A DNA stretch of 64,000 nucleotides, from positions 186,001-250,000 of the forward strand of contig NZ_RJOB01000002.1 in NCBI RefSeq assembly GCF_003943935.1, given 5' to 3'. Source of the DNA: Streptococcus mitis (GTDB taxonomy: Bacteria > Bacillota > Bacilli > Lactobacillales > Streptococcaceae). Under the pieces are notes generated by a model. That model searched no databases, had not been told where the DNA came from, and worked only from the letters and a program-made list of their open reading frames with translations. Made by a program: the position numbers and the translations under genes. Shown here in pieces: positions 49,281 to 61,847 of this stretch (position 1 is its first letter; each line of letters begins with the position of its first letter).

Positions 49281-49755
49281 TCACCTTCCAATTCATATAT
49301 AAGGTCTTGTCCAGTTCTGGAAATCCTAATAATTCAGACTTAACCTTCAAGACTAATGGCGATGCATTTTCTTCAGTGATTTTTTGAATATCCATCCAAA
49401 CATATCCCAGTGAATCATTCGCACCATCAGACACAGCATCCGAAATCGTAACTTGAGGTGCCTCCTCGTTTATCTCAATATCATACAATGCCATGATATG
49501 GTGAACTATAAAATTTGTTAACTCTTCCCTGACGAAAACATCGTAGATTCGAGGATTGGAGTAGCTTCTAACGGTAAATCCCGTCTCTTCCATGACTTCC
49601 CTAATCAGCGTTTCCGTCAGTCCTTCACCAAGTTGCTGACTGCCACCGGGAAGGTCTAACCTATTTTTGTAGGGACCTGCTGTTTTTTGAATACAAAGAA
49701 GGTAACCATGTTTATAGCAAACACCATAAACTCCAAAGTGATTTTTGATTTCCAT
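49255..49755 (-). CDS. Nudix hydrolase
   Basis: A 166-residue protein with a full Nudix box, GGSQQLGEGLTETLIREVMEETGF, fitting G-x5-E-x7-REUxEExGU. Nudix enzymes cut nucleoside diphosphates linked to another group; the substrate cannot be told. It lies 10 bases after the SDR gene and overlaps the PEP-barrel gene. Confidence 0.9.
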   Translation of the reverse strand: MEIKNHFGVYGVCYKHGYLLCIQKTAGPYKNRLDLPGGSQQLGEGLTETLIREVMEETGFTVRSYSNPRIYDVFVREELTNFIVHHIMALYDIEINEEAPQVTISDAVSDGANDSLGYVWMDIQKITEENASPLVLKVKSELLGFPELDKTLYMNWKVNDEKPTCP

Positions 49756-49765
49756 CCAACTACTC

Positions 49766-50464
49766 CTACTTCAAAGACCATCCACCATCTATTATCAGAA
49801 TTTGTCCCTGCATGGCAGATGCCTTTCCACTGGCCAAAAAGAGACTGACTTCTGCTACTTCCTCTGGCTCAATCCAGCGCTTGATTGGCGTTTCACTAGC
49901 CACCCAGTCAGCCAATCCACCTAGCTCAAAGTCTGCAGCGGTCATAGCTGTCTTGACGGCTCCTGGAGCGATACCAAAGACCTGAATCCCAGCTTCCGCA
50001 TAGTCTAAAGCCAACTGCTTGGTAAATCCAGCCAAGGCGTGCTTCGAAGAAGTATAGGCGTGTCCACCACCACCTGCTAGGCTAGAAGCAATGGAGCACA
50101 TATTGATAATGATTCCTTTTTTATTCTCCAGCATTTGTGTCAAATAATGCCGAGTCAACTCAACAGGAGTCACATAGTTGATTTCAAAAATCTCTTGAAT
50201 TTCTTGGGCTGATTGCTCCAAAAGTGGTTTGTAATCATCCAAAACTCCAGCAGTATTGCACAAAATATCCACCTGAGGACACCAGTCAAAAATTGTCTCC
50301 AAGTCCAAGGTCAAATCTCTCTGTAAAAAGTGAAAATCACCCTCTAAGAGTGGATTTTCACCTTGATCAACTCCATAAACTTGATAGCCATTCTCTAAAA
50401 AGAGGCTAGCTTGAGCCAAACCAATCCCTGAACTAACGCCTGTAATGAGTACACGTCTAGTCAT
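49766..50464 (-). CDS. Short-chain dehydrogenase/reductase (FabG-like)
   Basis: A 232-residue NAD(P)-dependent oxidoreductase. The cofactor loop is LITGVSSGIGLAQ, then CNTAG, the catalytic Ser in NMCSIASS and Tyr-x3-Lys in HAYTSSKHALAGF; PGAVKTAM follows. FabG of fatty acid synthesis is elsewhere in streptococci, so this is an accessory SDR of unknown substrate. It overlaps the DUF2829 gene by eight bases. Confidence 0.9.
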   Translation of the reverse strand: MTRRVLITGVSSGIGLAQASLFLENGYQVYGVDQGENPLLEGDFHFLQRDLTLDLETIFDWCPQVDILCNTAGVLDDYKPLLEQSAQEIQEIFEINYVTPVELTRHYLTQMLENKKGIIINMCSIASSLAGGGGHAYTSSKHALAGFTKQLALDYAEAGIQVFGIAPGAVKTAMTAADFELGGLADWVASETPIKRWIEPEEVAEVSLFLASGKASAMQGQILIIDGGWSLK

Positions 50465-50693
50465 TCACTTCTACCCAATCTGTCGCCAAAACATCACAAG
50501 GTGTCGGGCTCCACATGGAAAAACCTTCTCCTTCTCCAGACACGTTTATTAGGAAATAGGGCGTCACTTCAAGCGCAACCCCGTTTTGTTCGATAGTGTC
50601 AAAGAGTTGGACATAGTTTTCAGCACCTCCCCAGCCAGTACGTACATATTTTTTCTTAGCCTTTAATCCAGGCAACATTTCTTCAAATGTCAT
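50457..50693 (-). CDS. DUF2829 (Tad2-like) small protein
   Basis: A 78-residue protein with the DUF2829 pattern: MTFEEMLPGLKAKKKYVRTGWGG at the start, PYFLINVSG in the middle and WSPTPCDVLATDWVEV at the end. Phage Tad2 proteins, which have this domain, sequester the Thoeris signal 1''-3' gcADPR; many DUF2829 genes are in phages. Here it is chromosomal, first of a five-gene run with no phage genes nearby, so a role in binding a nucleotide ligand is possible but unproven. Confidence 0.82.
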   Translation of the reverse strand: MTFEEMLPGLKAKKKYVRTGWGGAENYVQLFDTIEQNGVALEVTPYFLINVSGEGEGFSMWSPTPCDVLATDWVEVND

Positions 50694-50737
50694 GTTATTC
50701 TCCTTTTATTCTACATTCTTCATTTAATTATAACAAA

Positions 50738-50762
50738 AAACCGCTTTAAAACGGCTTTTTGA
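50738..50762 (-). terminator. Terminator downstream of the TPR gene region
   Basis: On the minus strand AAAAAGCCGTTTTAAAGCGGTTTTTTG: stem GCCGTTTTAAAGCGG with a T-run. It ends transcription coming from 51162 before the DUF2829 gene. Confidence 0.75.
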
Positions 50763-50917
50763 CTCATTTTAAATCAAAATCAAGAAGCATTTTATTACCA
50801 TTTCTAGCAACAATGACCTCAGGTTTTTTAGAGACAAAGTTTGAATCACTATCTGAAACTTATATAAGCTTTTTATTTTTTACAATAATTCAATAAAATC
50901 ATATTTATAAAAAATGA

Positions 50918-51023
50918 TATGGTTTATTGAATCTAGAATAATACAATATCGCTTCTAAAATATTTCTAGAATTGCTTTAAATTCCTTAATCAATTTGTTC
51001 ATATTCTATTTCAATATACTATA
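50918..51023. repeat. RUP-type intergenic repeat, copy B
   Basis: About 106 bases, closely matching copy A at 4022-4128 in the same orientation (for example TCTAAAATATTT, TTGCTTTAAATTCCTTAATC and TTCTATTTCAATATACTATA). The left end TATGGTTTATTG is slightly worn. Between the terminator at 50762 and this repeat, about 155 AT-rich bases hold nothing recognised. Confidence 0.7.
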
Positions 51024-51029
51024 AGATTA

Positions 51030-51152
51030 GACTGGATAAAAAGTCTTTTCGATCACAAAAACGCATAGTATCAAGTGTTCAAAACTTGATATTATGCGCT
51101 TTATTGTAGGAAGATTCACTTCATTTTCTACAAAAATAGCGTTTTTTCCTAG
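51030..51152. repeat. MITE-like hairpin repeat, copy 3
   Basis: Same orientation as copy 2. The central stem GCATAGTATCAAG / CTTGATATTATGC has one G-U pair. Ends are worn (GACTGGATAAAAAGTC; TTTTTTCCTAGAC). It starts seven bases after RUP copy B and ends just before the stop of the TPR gene. Confidence 0.72.
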
Positions 51153-51161
51153 ACTTATTTT

Positions 51162-52391
51162 TTACAATCTCTCAATCAATTCTTGCATTTGAACATCATC
51201 TGGAACTAGTTTTAAGTAAGTTTGAGCATTGACTTTGGCTTCCTCAAAGTAGCCCAATTCACGCAAGAGATAGATATAGTGCTCCAGAAACTCTGGATTA
51301 TCCTTCAAATCTCCTGCTAACACTTGATAATGCTCGTAGGCAGTATCCAAATCGTCCATTTCTTGATAAGAACGAGCAATCATCCACTTGGTCAAAAGAT
51401 TTTCTGGCTCATCACTTTGTAAGTCTAAAATATCCTCATAACGCTCTTGTTCTAGATAAATAGTAGCTAGACGGAGTAAGATTTCTTCCGTATCCTCAGC
51501 GTCTGCTTTTGCAGTAAGGAGGTAATTTTCTGCACCACTAGCATCATGCAGTTCATAAGAGAATTGTGAAGCAGCTAGCAAGAGGCGAGTTTCAAAGGGA
51601 TTTTTCTCTAATCCTTGCTTAGTTATACGCAGGGCTTCTTGAACTTGATGTTCCTTGTGTAAGGCCTGACTATACCCATACTCATAACCTTCAAAGTCAG
51701 GAGAAATGGTATCGATCTGCTTAAAGTAGAGGACAGCCTTTTGGTATTCTTCTTGATCAAAGTAAAGACTGGCCAACTCAAAAGCCGTTAGGTCATCGTA
51801 TTCTAACTCCAGGGCTTTTTCTAAAAACTCTGTGGCCGTTTCAAATTTCCCTAACTGAGCATAGGCAAAGCCAATCCGTTGATAGGTAGAAATGCCTGTT
51901 TGCTCATAAATAGTACGATTATCTAACTGGGCATAGCCTTGAATAGCCTCTTGGTAATTTTCCAACTCACTATCCAACTCTGCTAATCCCAATATCAAGA
52001 GAGGATCTTCTGAGTAGGTCAAAGCCTCCAGCAGTTTTTCACGCGCCACATCTGTCAAACCTTCCATCTGGTAAAGGTCTGCTTTCAGAGCCAAAGCAGA
52101 AACATACCAGTCACTGTCAGCTTGGATTTCCTCAAGGTAAGAAAAAGCTTCTTCGATTTGACCATCCTCGCTAGCAATAGCTGCTAGATTAAGATGAACC
52201 TCTGGAAAATCTTCTACGATTTTCAGGTAAATTTCCTTAGCCTGAGGATAAAAACCAATCCCTTCAAGATAGGTGGCTAACTCATACAAAAGGTCACTTG
52301 GATCATTTTCTAAAGCTTTGACGAAATAGTGCTCTGCCTTGGTTAAATCTTGTTCCTCCAAAGCCTTTAACATCTGTTGACTATTGTTCAC
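51162..52391 (-). CDS. Tetratricopeptide repeat protein
   Basis: A 409-residue, mostly helical, acidic protein made of about ten TPR units (for example KAEHYFVKALENDPSD, IGFAYAQLGKFETATEFLEKALELE, YDDLTAFELASLYFDQEEYQKA). TPR proteins act as scaffolds; no other domain is seen. I use the GTG at 52389-52391 after GAGG, giving (V)NNSQQMLKALEEQ; it overlaps the upstream AI-2E-family gene by 11 bases. Function unknown. Confidence 0.88.
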   Translation of the reverse strand: MNNSQQMLKALEEQDLTKAEHYFVKALENDPSDLLYELATYLEGIGFYPQAKEIYLKIVEDFPEVHLNLAAIASEDGQIEEAFSYLEEIQADSDWYVSALALKADLYQMEGLTDVAREKLLEALTYSEDPLLILGLAELDSELENYQEAIQGYAQLDNRTIYEQTGISTYQRIGFAYAQLGKFETATEFLEKALELEYDDLTAFELASLYFDQEEYQKAVLYFKQIDTISPDFEGYEYGYSQALHKEHQVQEALRITKQGLEKNPFETRLLLAASQFSYELHDASGAENYLLTAKADAEDTEEILLRLATIYLEQERYEDILDLQSDEPENLLTKWMIARSYQEMDDLDTAYEHYQVLAGDLKDNPEFLEHYIYLLRELGYFEEAKVNAQTYLKLVPDDVQMQELIERL

Positions 52392-53547
52392 TCTCAACTT
52401 CCTCACCCTCTAGTTCATATAGGCCACTAACTACCTTATACCATTCAAAAATCGCTGAAATGACAACTTTAGCGGAGGCATAAACTGGAATACCGAGCAA
52501 GACTCCCCAGATACCAAACATAGATCCTGAAGTTAACAAGACAAAGAGAACATTAATCGGATGGATGTTTAATTGACTTCCCAAAATCAATGGAGAAACA
52601 AAACGACCTTCAATAGTTTGTTCTACGATAAAGACAATCACTACTTTCAAAAGCATGACTGGACCAGCAATCAAGCCCAATACTAGGGCAGGAAGCATGG
52701 CTAGGAAGCTACCAAGATAAGGAACCAGATTTAAAATACCAGCAGTAACACCCAGCGTAACCGCATAGCGCAGACCTATAATCTTAAAGAAGATCATAAA
52801 CATTACTGCTACAATAATAGCCACTGTCACTTGCCCTCGAACATAGTTAGACAACTGTTGATTCACATCTGATAAAACTTGTCCAACAGGTTCCTTCAAT
52901 TTCGTCGGCATGAATTGGGTCAAATAGTTACGCAAGCCTTTCCCATCACGCAAGAGATAAAAGAGCATGAAAGGAACGATAATCAAAGCAACAATCACTT
53001 GAGAAGTTCCGCTAATAAAGGCGCTCACCCAGTTGACTGCCTGAGAAGAAACTTTACTTGCCCAAACTGTAGCCTGACTAGAGAAGTTTGTCAAAACTTG
53101 TTCTAACTGAGGCCTGAAATCGTCTGGTAAATGCTTGGTTACCAAATCATTAATAACTCTGTCAGCATCTTCTAGGTAGATTGGTACATTTCTTGCAAAT
53201 GTTAAGACCTGACGTTGCAGATTTGGAATAGCTACTGCCAAGCCCCAAATGATAAAGAGAGCGATGATGACAAAGACAATACTAATGGCTATAACGCGAT
53301 TAATCTTATGCTTCTCCATCCAATCAACAATCGGATTTAACAAATAATATAGCAGTCCAGACAGAATGACAGGCAACATCACAACTGCCAAAAAGTCTAA
53401 AACAGGTGAAAATAGAAAACTAATCTTGCTTAAAATAAAAAGATTGAGTCCCAATAATAAGGTTACCAAAAATACCGTAATGGCCTTGTTATCCAAAAAC
53501 CACTTAAAAAACCAAGATAGGCTAAAATGTTTCTCTTTTTGTTCCAT
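52381..53547 (-). CDS. AI-2E/PerM family membrane protein
   Basis: A 388-residue protein with about eight membrane helices: two near the N-terminus, a soluble stretch (residues ~110-170), then a cluster to ~370 with the family motif GVTAGILNLVPYLGSFLAMLPAL and QTIEGRFVSPLILGSQLNIHP. Relatives are putative AI-2 exporters or Na+/H+ antiporters; the transport role here is not proved. It is followed by the TPR gene in one operon. Confidence 0.88.
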   Translation of the reverse strand: MEQKEKHFSLSWFFKWFLDNKAITVFLVTLLLGLNLFILSKISFLFSPVLDFLAVVMLPVILSGLLYYLLNPIVDWMEKHKINRVIAISIVFVIIALFIIWGLAVAIPNLQRQVLTFARNVPIYLEDADRVINDLVTKHLPDDFRPQLEQVLTNFSSQATVWASKVSSQAVNWVSAFISGTSQVIVALIIVPFMLFYLLRDGKGLRNYLTQFMPTKLKEPVGQVLSDVNQQLSNYVRGQVTVAIIVAVMFMIFFKIIGLRYAVTLGVTAGILNLVPYLGSFLAMLPALVLGLIAGPVMLLKVVIVFIVEQTIEGRFVSPLILGSQLNIHPINVLFVLLTSGSMFGIWGVLLGIPVYASAKVVISAIFEWYKVVSGLYELEGEEVESEQ

Positions 53548-53634
53548 ATATAATTCCTTTCTGTCGTTCTCTCATTATACCATTTTTAGGCCAAAATAAC
53601 TCTTTTTTAAAGTGCTTACATGGAGACAGCGATA

Positions 53635-53662
53635 TAAAAAATCCCCTCAAAAGAGGAGATTC
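53635..53662 (-). terminator. Terminator of the oligopeptide-binding gene
   Basis: On the minus strand GAATCTCCTC-tttt-GAGGGGATT followed by TTTTTATATCG. Confidence 0.82.
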
Positions 53663-53664
53663 GA

Positions 53665-55647
53665 TTAGTCTTGAATATGACGGTCTAAGTTTTTCTGATA
53701 ATCAGCATTGGATTTGGCTTTTTCATCAGCAAATTTCTTGCGGAACTCATCCATTTCTTTAGAAGTGACAATCTTATCTTGAATTTTCAGATATTTATAA
53801 CTATGTTCATTAGTCTTATCACCTACCCAGCCACCTGCACCGCTGCCAGGAACATTTTTCGTCACTAGCATTTGCGCACCGTCAGAGTATCCTGGAATAA
53901 CAAGTGCACTATCTGACAACCAAGCTTGAGCCTTAGCATATTTGGAATAACGTTTTTGAAGGTCTGTTTTCTCACTATTTGCATCATCAATCAATTCTTT
54001 GTATTTATCCAATCCAACTGTTTTAATGACTGGATTGTCTGTTCCTGGTGCTACACCAAGAGAGCTGAGGAGACTTGGACCTGAAGTTGGATCAAATACA
54101 TCTAAATAGGTTGATGGATCTGCAAAGTCTGGACTCCAACCACTGACTGCATTAATATCCCAGTCAGTATTTGTATTGGAGGTAGCTAGAACAGTCATAC
54201 CGCTCAATTCGTCATCAGAAACTTGTTGAATATCAACAACTACATTGTCAGAGCCTAAGGCTTCCTCAATGGATTGTTTATAAGACTGAACCTGACGAAT
54301 AAAATCTGGGCTTGATGAAGAAATTGGCAAATCTAAATGAATTGGGAACTGTACTCCATCAGCTTGAAGAGTTTTCTTAGCAGCTTCAAATTTAGCTTTA
54401 GCCTTGTCTACATTATGAAGTGAATCTTGGGCATCATCAAGACTAACATCTTTCCAGACATTATCCAATTTATCCAATTCTTTCTTAGTAACTTGACCAA
54501 ATGTTTGATCTCCTACTTGTACAAATGTTGGAGGAGTGAAACTTGTACGTAACTTACGAGGTCCTACTTCATCACCAAATACTTGAGAAATAGCTGCTTT
54601 ACGATCTGCCGCAAAAGCCAAAGCTTGACGGAAATCTTTGTTTAACAAGGCTTTCTTAGTAGATGATTTCTCTGCATCACTTGTTTTAGCAGTATGATTG
54701 TATGACACACGATCAATATTAGTAGACATATAGAATACACCACCTCTTTGTTGACCATATACAATATTATCCTTATACTTTTCTTTTAGACGTTCATAAT
54801 TGGCAGAGTTTTTAAAGAGAGGTGCAGCTGGATAATGTCCCTCATCAAAACCACGTCCTAGGGAGTCTGCATCTTGACCATCAAAGAAGGAGAACTTGAT
54901 ATCATCAATAAAGACATTTTGTTTATCCCAGTAGTTTTGATTTTTGGTCATTTCTATAGAAGACTTAGATGTAAGACCTTTGAGGAGATAAGGCCCATTA
55001 TATAGAATGCTCGTTACATCCGTTGGCTTACCAAAGTCATCTCCTTTAGAAGCTAAAAAGTCTTCATTGACTGGTGCAAGGACTCCCATTGTTGTTTTTG
55101 AATTCCAGAAAGATTCTGGATGATTCAAAGTATAAACAACAGTATAATCGTCTGTTGCTTTTACACCAACAGTAGAAAAATCCGTTGTTTTCCCATTTAC
55201 ATAGTCATCCAATCCTTTGATTGATCCCTGTACCAAATATAGGGCCTGTGATTTCTTATCTGCCGCATGCTTCAGACCAGTTACAAAGTCCTGAGCCTTG
55301 ACTTCACCATACTCTTCCCCCTCATTTGTATACCACTTGATACCCTGACGGATTTTATAGGTATAGGTCAAACCATCTTTGGAAACAGTCCAATCTTCTG
55401 CAACTGATGGAACCAGATTCCCGTATTGGTCATTTTCAAGCAAGCCATCAATAACGTTCCCTGTGACCTGTTTTGTACTCTTGTTACCAGAAACGGTATA
55501 ATCTAGAGTCGCAGGATCTGATGAAAATACATAGGTATAAGTAACTGGTTTATTTGCTTCTTTATTCCCATTACCAGATGAACAAGCTGCTAGAACAGCT
55601 GCCGAGAGTACAGCAACTCCTGCTGCTAAGAAAACACGTTTTTTCAT
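53665..55647 (-). CDS. Oligopeptide-binding lipoprotein, AliB-like
   Basis: Solute-binding lipoprotein of the Ami oligopeptide transporter family, 660 residues. The start ATG at 55645-55647 follows AAAGGAG and gives a lipoprotein signal, MKKRVFLAAGVAVLSAAVLA, with lipobox LAAC. The body is the SBP_bac_5 fold (family motif near YGNLVPSVAEDWTVSKDGL, and YNGPYLLKGL). Wording of the N-terminus (KPVTYTYVFSSDPATLDY) is closer to AliB than to AliA or AmiA. It stands alone without permease or ATPase genes, as is usual for Ali proteins, which share the AmiCDEF machinery. Confidence 0.9.
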   Translation of the reverse strand: MKKRVFLAAGVAVLSAAVLAACSSGNGNKEANKPVTYTYVFSSDPATLDYTVSGNKSTKQVTGNVIDGLLENDQYGNLVPSVAEDWTVSKDGLTYTYKIRQGIKWYTNEGEEYGEVKAQDFVTGLKHAADKKSQALYLVQGSIKGLDDYVNGKTTDFSTVGVKATDDYTVVYTLNHPESFWNSKTTMGVLAPVNEDFLASKGDDFGKPTDVTSILYNGPYLLKGLTSKSSIEMTKNQNYWDKQNVFIDDIKFSFFDGQDADSLGRGFDEGHYPAAPLFKNSANYERLKEKYKDNIVYGQQRGGVFYMSTNIDRVSYNHTAKTSDAEKSSTKKALLNKDFRQALAFAADRKAAISQVFGDEVGPRKLRTSFTPPTFVQVGDQTFGQVTKKELDKLDNVWKDVSLDDAQDSLHNVDKAKAKFEAAKKTLQADGVQFPIHLDLPISSSSPDFIRQVQSYKQSIEEALGSDNVVVDIQQVSDDELSGMTVLATSNTNTDWDINAVSGWSPDFADPSTYLDVFDPTSGPSLLSSLGVAPGTDNPVIKTVGLDKYKELIDDANSEKTDLQKRYSKYAKAQAWLSDSALVIPGYSDGAQMLVTKNVPGSGAGGWVGDKTNEHSYKYLKIQDKIVTSKEMDEFRKKFADEKAKSNADYQKNLDRHIQD

Positions 55648-55775
55648 AAACAAACTCCTTTGCAATTTGTATAAGATTATTATAGCACTTTTCAAAAGGA
55701 AATCAAGATAAATTTGATATTTTATTATACTTATATCTATGTGTTATAGAGTTCCTCCAACTACAGTTTTTGTGA

Positions 55776-55781
55776 TATAAT
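55776..55781 (+). promoter_or_regulatory. Promoter (-10) of the lactonase-family gene
   Basis: TATAAT preceded by TGTGA (extended -10), 28 bases before the ATG. Confidence 0.55.
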
Positions 55782-55809
55782 AGTCTTATCTTTATAAAGA
55801 GGTATTATC

Positions 55810-56823
55810 ATGAAAGAAACTGTTTATTTTGGAACTTATACACGTCGTATTTCCCAAGGGATTTACAAGGCGAACTTTGATACAAACACTGGTCAACTTG
55901 CAAATCTAGAACTTTTTGCAGCTGAGCCTAGTCCGACCTACCTTGCCTTTGACCAGCACCAACATTTATACACTGTTGGTAGCCAAGACGATAAGGGGGG
56001 GATTGCAGCCTATCAAACTGATGGGACTTTATTAAATCATGTTGTGGAAAAAGGAGCTCCTCACTGTTATGTTGCTGTGGATGAAAAGCGTGATTTGGTC
56101 TATGCAGCCAACTACCATAAAGGACAGGTCCTTGTTTATAAACGTCAGGAAGATGGTAGTCTTCTACTTAGTGATGTGGATCAACACAGTGGCCAAGGTC
56201 CACATGAGAATCAAGCTTCACCCCATGTTCACTTTACAGACTTAACACCTGACCACTATCTAGTGACTTGTGATTTGGGAACTGACCAAGTTATTACTTA
56301 CGACCTTGATCAAGAAGGGAAATTATCTAAGCTCTATACCTATCACAGCCAGCCAGGAGCAGGCTCACGCCATATCATTTTCCATAATCACTATAAAATC
56401 GCTTATCTGATTTGTGAACTCAATAGCACTATCGAAGTTTTAATCTACGATGGTGTTGGCGAATTTGAACGCATGCAGGTCATTTCAACGCTACCAGACG
56501 GTTATGAAAGCTTTAATGGAACTGCTGCTATTCGTCTCTCTAAAGATGGTAAATACCTCTACGCTTCTAACCGTGGCCATGATTCTATCGCAGTATATAC
56601 AATCCTTGCGGACGGTAGTCTAGAATTGTTAGAAATCGTTCCTACTCATGGTCAGACTCCACGTGATTTTGATTTGACACCAGACCAAGAATTTGTCATT
56701 GCTGTCCATCAAGACTCTGACAATGCAACCGTCTTTAAACGCAATCCTGAAACTGGTCGTCTAGCAGAACTTTCCAACGACTTCCATGTTCCAGAAGCAG
56801 TCTGCATCAGTTTTGCTCCTTAA
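55810..56823 (+). CDS. pgl: Lactonase family protein (6-phosphogluconolactonase type)
   Basis: A 337-residue seven-bladed beta-propeller of the YbhE type, which would hydrolyse 6-phosphogluconolactone. Features: YFGTYTRRISQGIYKANFD, SPHVHFTDLTPDHYLVTCDLGTD, GAGSRHIIFH, YLYASNRGHDSIAVY, and a C-terminal GQTPRDFDLTPDQEF. The ATG follows AGAGG. Many mitis-group streptococci lack a full oxidative pentose phosphate pathway, so the natural substrate is uncertain. Confidence 0.85.
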   Translation: MKETVYFGTYTRRISQGIYKANFDTNTGQLANLELFAAEPSPTYLAFDQHQHLYTVGSQDDKGGIAAYQTDGTLLNHVVEKGAPHCYVAVDEKRDLVYAANYHKGQVLVYKRQEDGSLLLSDVDQHSGQGPHENQASPHVHFTDLTPDHYLVTCDLGTDQVITYDLDQEGKLSKLYTYHSQPGAGSRHIIFHNHYKIAYLICELNSTIEVLIYDGVGEFERMQVISTLPDGYESFNGTAAIRLSKDGKYLYASNRGHDSIAVYTILADGSLELLEIVPTHGQTPRDFDLTPDQEFVIAVHQDSDNATVFKRNPETGRLAELSNDFHVPEAVCISFAP

Positions 56824-56832
56824 GAAAACATA

Positions 56833-56867
56833 AAAAAATGAACTTGGTAACTCAAGTTCATTTTTTT
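56833..56867. terminator. Bidirectional terminator between pgl and atpC
   Basis: AAAAAATGAACTTG-gtaact-CAAGTTCATTTTTTT has T-runs on both strands and serves two convergent transcription units. Confidence 0.88.
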
Positions 56868-56868
56868 C

Positions 56869-57288
56869 TTATAGTCTATTTCCGACATTAATACGGTTAA
56901 TGGCACGTTGCAAAGCAATCTTAGCACGACGCTCTTGATCAATCAAGTGTTTTTCGTGGGCTTCTTCGATTTCACGCTCTGCTCGAATCTTGGCACGTTC
57001 TGCACGGCTAACATCGATATCACGAGCACGTTCTGCAGAATCCGCAACGATTGTAATGATATCATTGGCAATTTCAATAACGCCTCCGTTTACTGCAATC
57101 CAGTTCACGTGATCTTCATCATCAATACGTTTTACCTTTACTTCATCAACTGCTAAAACCGCAATCATATTTTCATGTCGTGGCAAGATCCCCATCTCAC
57201 CATCCAGAGTTCGAACTGATACATAGCTGGCATGGTGATCATAGACGAGACCATCTGGTGTCACGATCTGGACAGTTAACTGAGCCAT
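56869..57288 (-). CDS. atpC: F1 ATP synthase epsilon subunit
   Basis: Central-stalk subunit that regulates ATP hydrolysis, 139 residues, with [32 protein letters not shown], and the C-terminal helical hairpin ([20 protein letters not shown]). Last gene of atpEBFHAGDC, 10 bases after atpD. Confidence 0.95.
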   Translation of the reverse strand: MAQLTVQIVTPDGLVYDHHASYVSVRTLDGEMGILPRHENMIAVLAVDEVKVKRIDDEDHVNWIAVNGGVIEIANDIITIVADSAERARDIDVSRAERAKIRAEREIEEAHEKHLIDQERRAKIALQRAINRINVGNRL

Positions 57289-57298
57289 AGATCACCTC

Positions 57299-58714
<1,416 letters not shown>

Positions 58715-58758
58715 CTATTCTATATAAGATACTGTCGGTTCCTAGCTCAACTAGGTCC

Positions 58759-58866
58759 TAATACTCTTCGAAAATCAAATTCAAACCACGTCAGCGTCGC
58801 CTTACCGTACTCAAGTACAGCCTGCGGCTAGCTTCCTACTTTGCTCTTTGATTTTCATTGAGTATA
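58759..58866 (+). repeat. BOX element (A-C type) inside the atp operon
   Basis: A 108-base BOX in A-to-C orientation on the plus strand: ACTCTTCGAAAATCAAATTC, AACCACGTCAGCGTCGCCTT, then TTTGATTTTCATTGAGTATA. It lies in the atpG-atpD gap, opposite to transcription, and could fold in the mRNA. Confidence 0.9.
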
Positions 58867-58896
58867 AGTTCATTTTCATACGAGCTGGACTAGAGC

Positions 58897-59775
58897 CTAT
58901 TCTAAGGCACTAGCTCCTGCTACGATTTCTGTAATTTCTTGTGTAATCGCCGCCTGTCTGGCACGGTTATACTGAATTGTCAAATCATTAATGACTTTCT
59001 TAGCATTATCAGTCGCTGTTTGCATGGCTGTCATACCTGCAGCATTTTCAGCTGTCTTGGCATCGATAATAGCCCCGTAAATCATACTTTCTGCAAACTG
59101 AGGCAATAGCTGCTCCAAAATTTCTTCTCGGCTTGTTTCCAATTCAAAAGTCAAGCTGTACTCTTCATCCGCTTCATTTGGATCCAAATCAACAATCGGA
59201 AGCATTTGTTCCACACGCATTTGACTGGTTAGCGTATTGACATGATGGTTGTAGCAGACATAGAGCTCATCAAAAAGTTCATTTTGATACATTTCAACAG
59301 TTTTTGAAATAATCTTTCGGACTTCATCAAAGCTAGGCTGATCCGCCAAGCCACGTAGTTCATAAAGGGGTTGAATACCGCGAGCCTTAAAGAAATCAGC
59401 TCCCATTCCACCGATACAGATCATTTCAAAGCCTTTACCGTCTGGATGGTATTCTTCTTTCAACTCCATAACGGCTTTCAAAATAGAAGAATTATACCCT
59501 CCAACCAAACCGCGGTCTGAAGTAATGACGATATAGCCTGTCTTTTTCACAGGACGACTAATCAACATCGGATTGGTTGAACCACCAGCTCCATTTCCAT
59601 GAAGGATATCTGTCAAGAGCTTGCGAACTTTTTGAGCGTATACTTGGAAGTTGCGAGCAGCTTCTTCAGAACGACCTAGCTTAGCAGCTGATACCATCTG
59701 CATGGCATTAGTGATTTGACTCGTATTTTTTGTTGAGGCGATTTTTGTTTTAATATCATTTAGAGATACTGCCAT
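58897..59775 (-). CDS. atpG: F1 ATP synthase gamma subunit
   Basis: Rotor shaft, 292 residues: [29 protein letters not shown] at the N-terminus (coiled coil), [13 protein letters not shown], and the C-terminal helix [22 protein letters not shown] and [20 protein letters not shown]. Starts 15 bases after atpA. Confidence 0.96.
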   Translation of the reverse strand: MAVSLNDIKTKIASTKNTSQITNAMQMVSAAKLGRSEEAARNFQVYAQKVRKLLTDILHGNGAGGSTNPMLISRPVKKTGYIVITSDRGLVGGYNSSILKAVMELKEEYHPDGKGFEMICIGGMGADFFKARGIQPLYELRGLADQPSFDEVRKIISKTVEMYQNELFDELYVCYNHHVNTLTSQMRVEQMLPIVDLDPNEADEEYSLTFELETSREEILEQLLPQFAESMIYGAIIDAKTAENAAGMTAMQTATDNAKKVINDLTIQYNRARQAAITQEITEIVAGASALE

Positions 59776-59790
59776 CTGACACCTCTATTC

Positions 59791-61846
<2,056 letters not shown>

Positions 61847-61847
<1 letters not shown>

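Noticed and set aside
50457..50693. Prophage remnant suggested by DUF2829
   Set aside because: No integrase, structural, lysis or attachment-site signs nearby; the gene is in a chromosomal operon.
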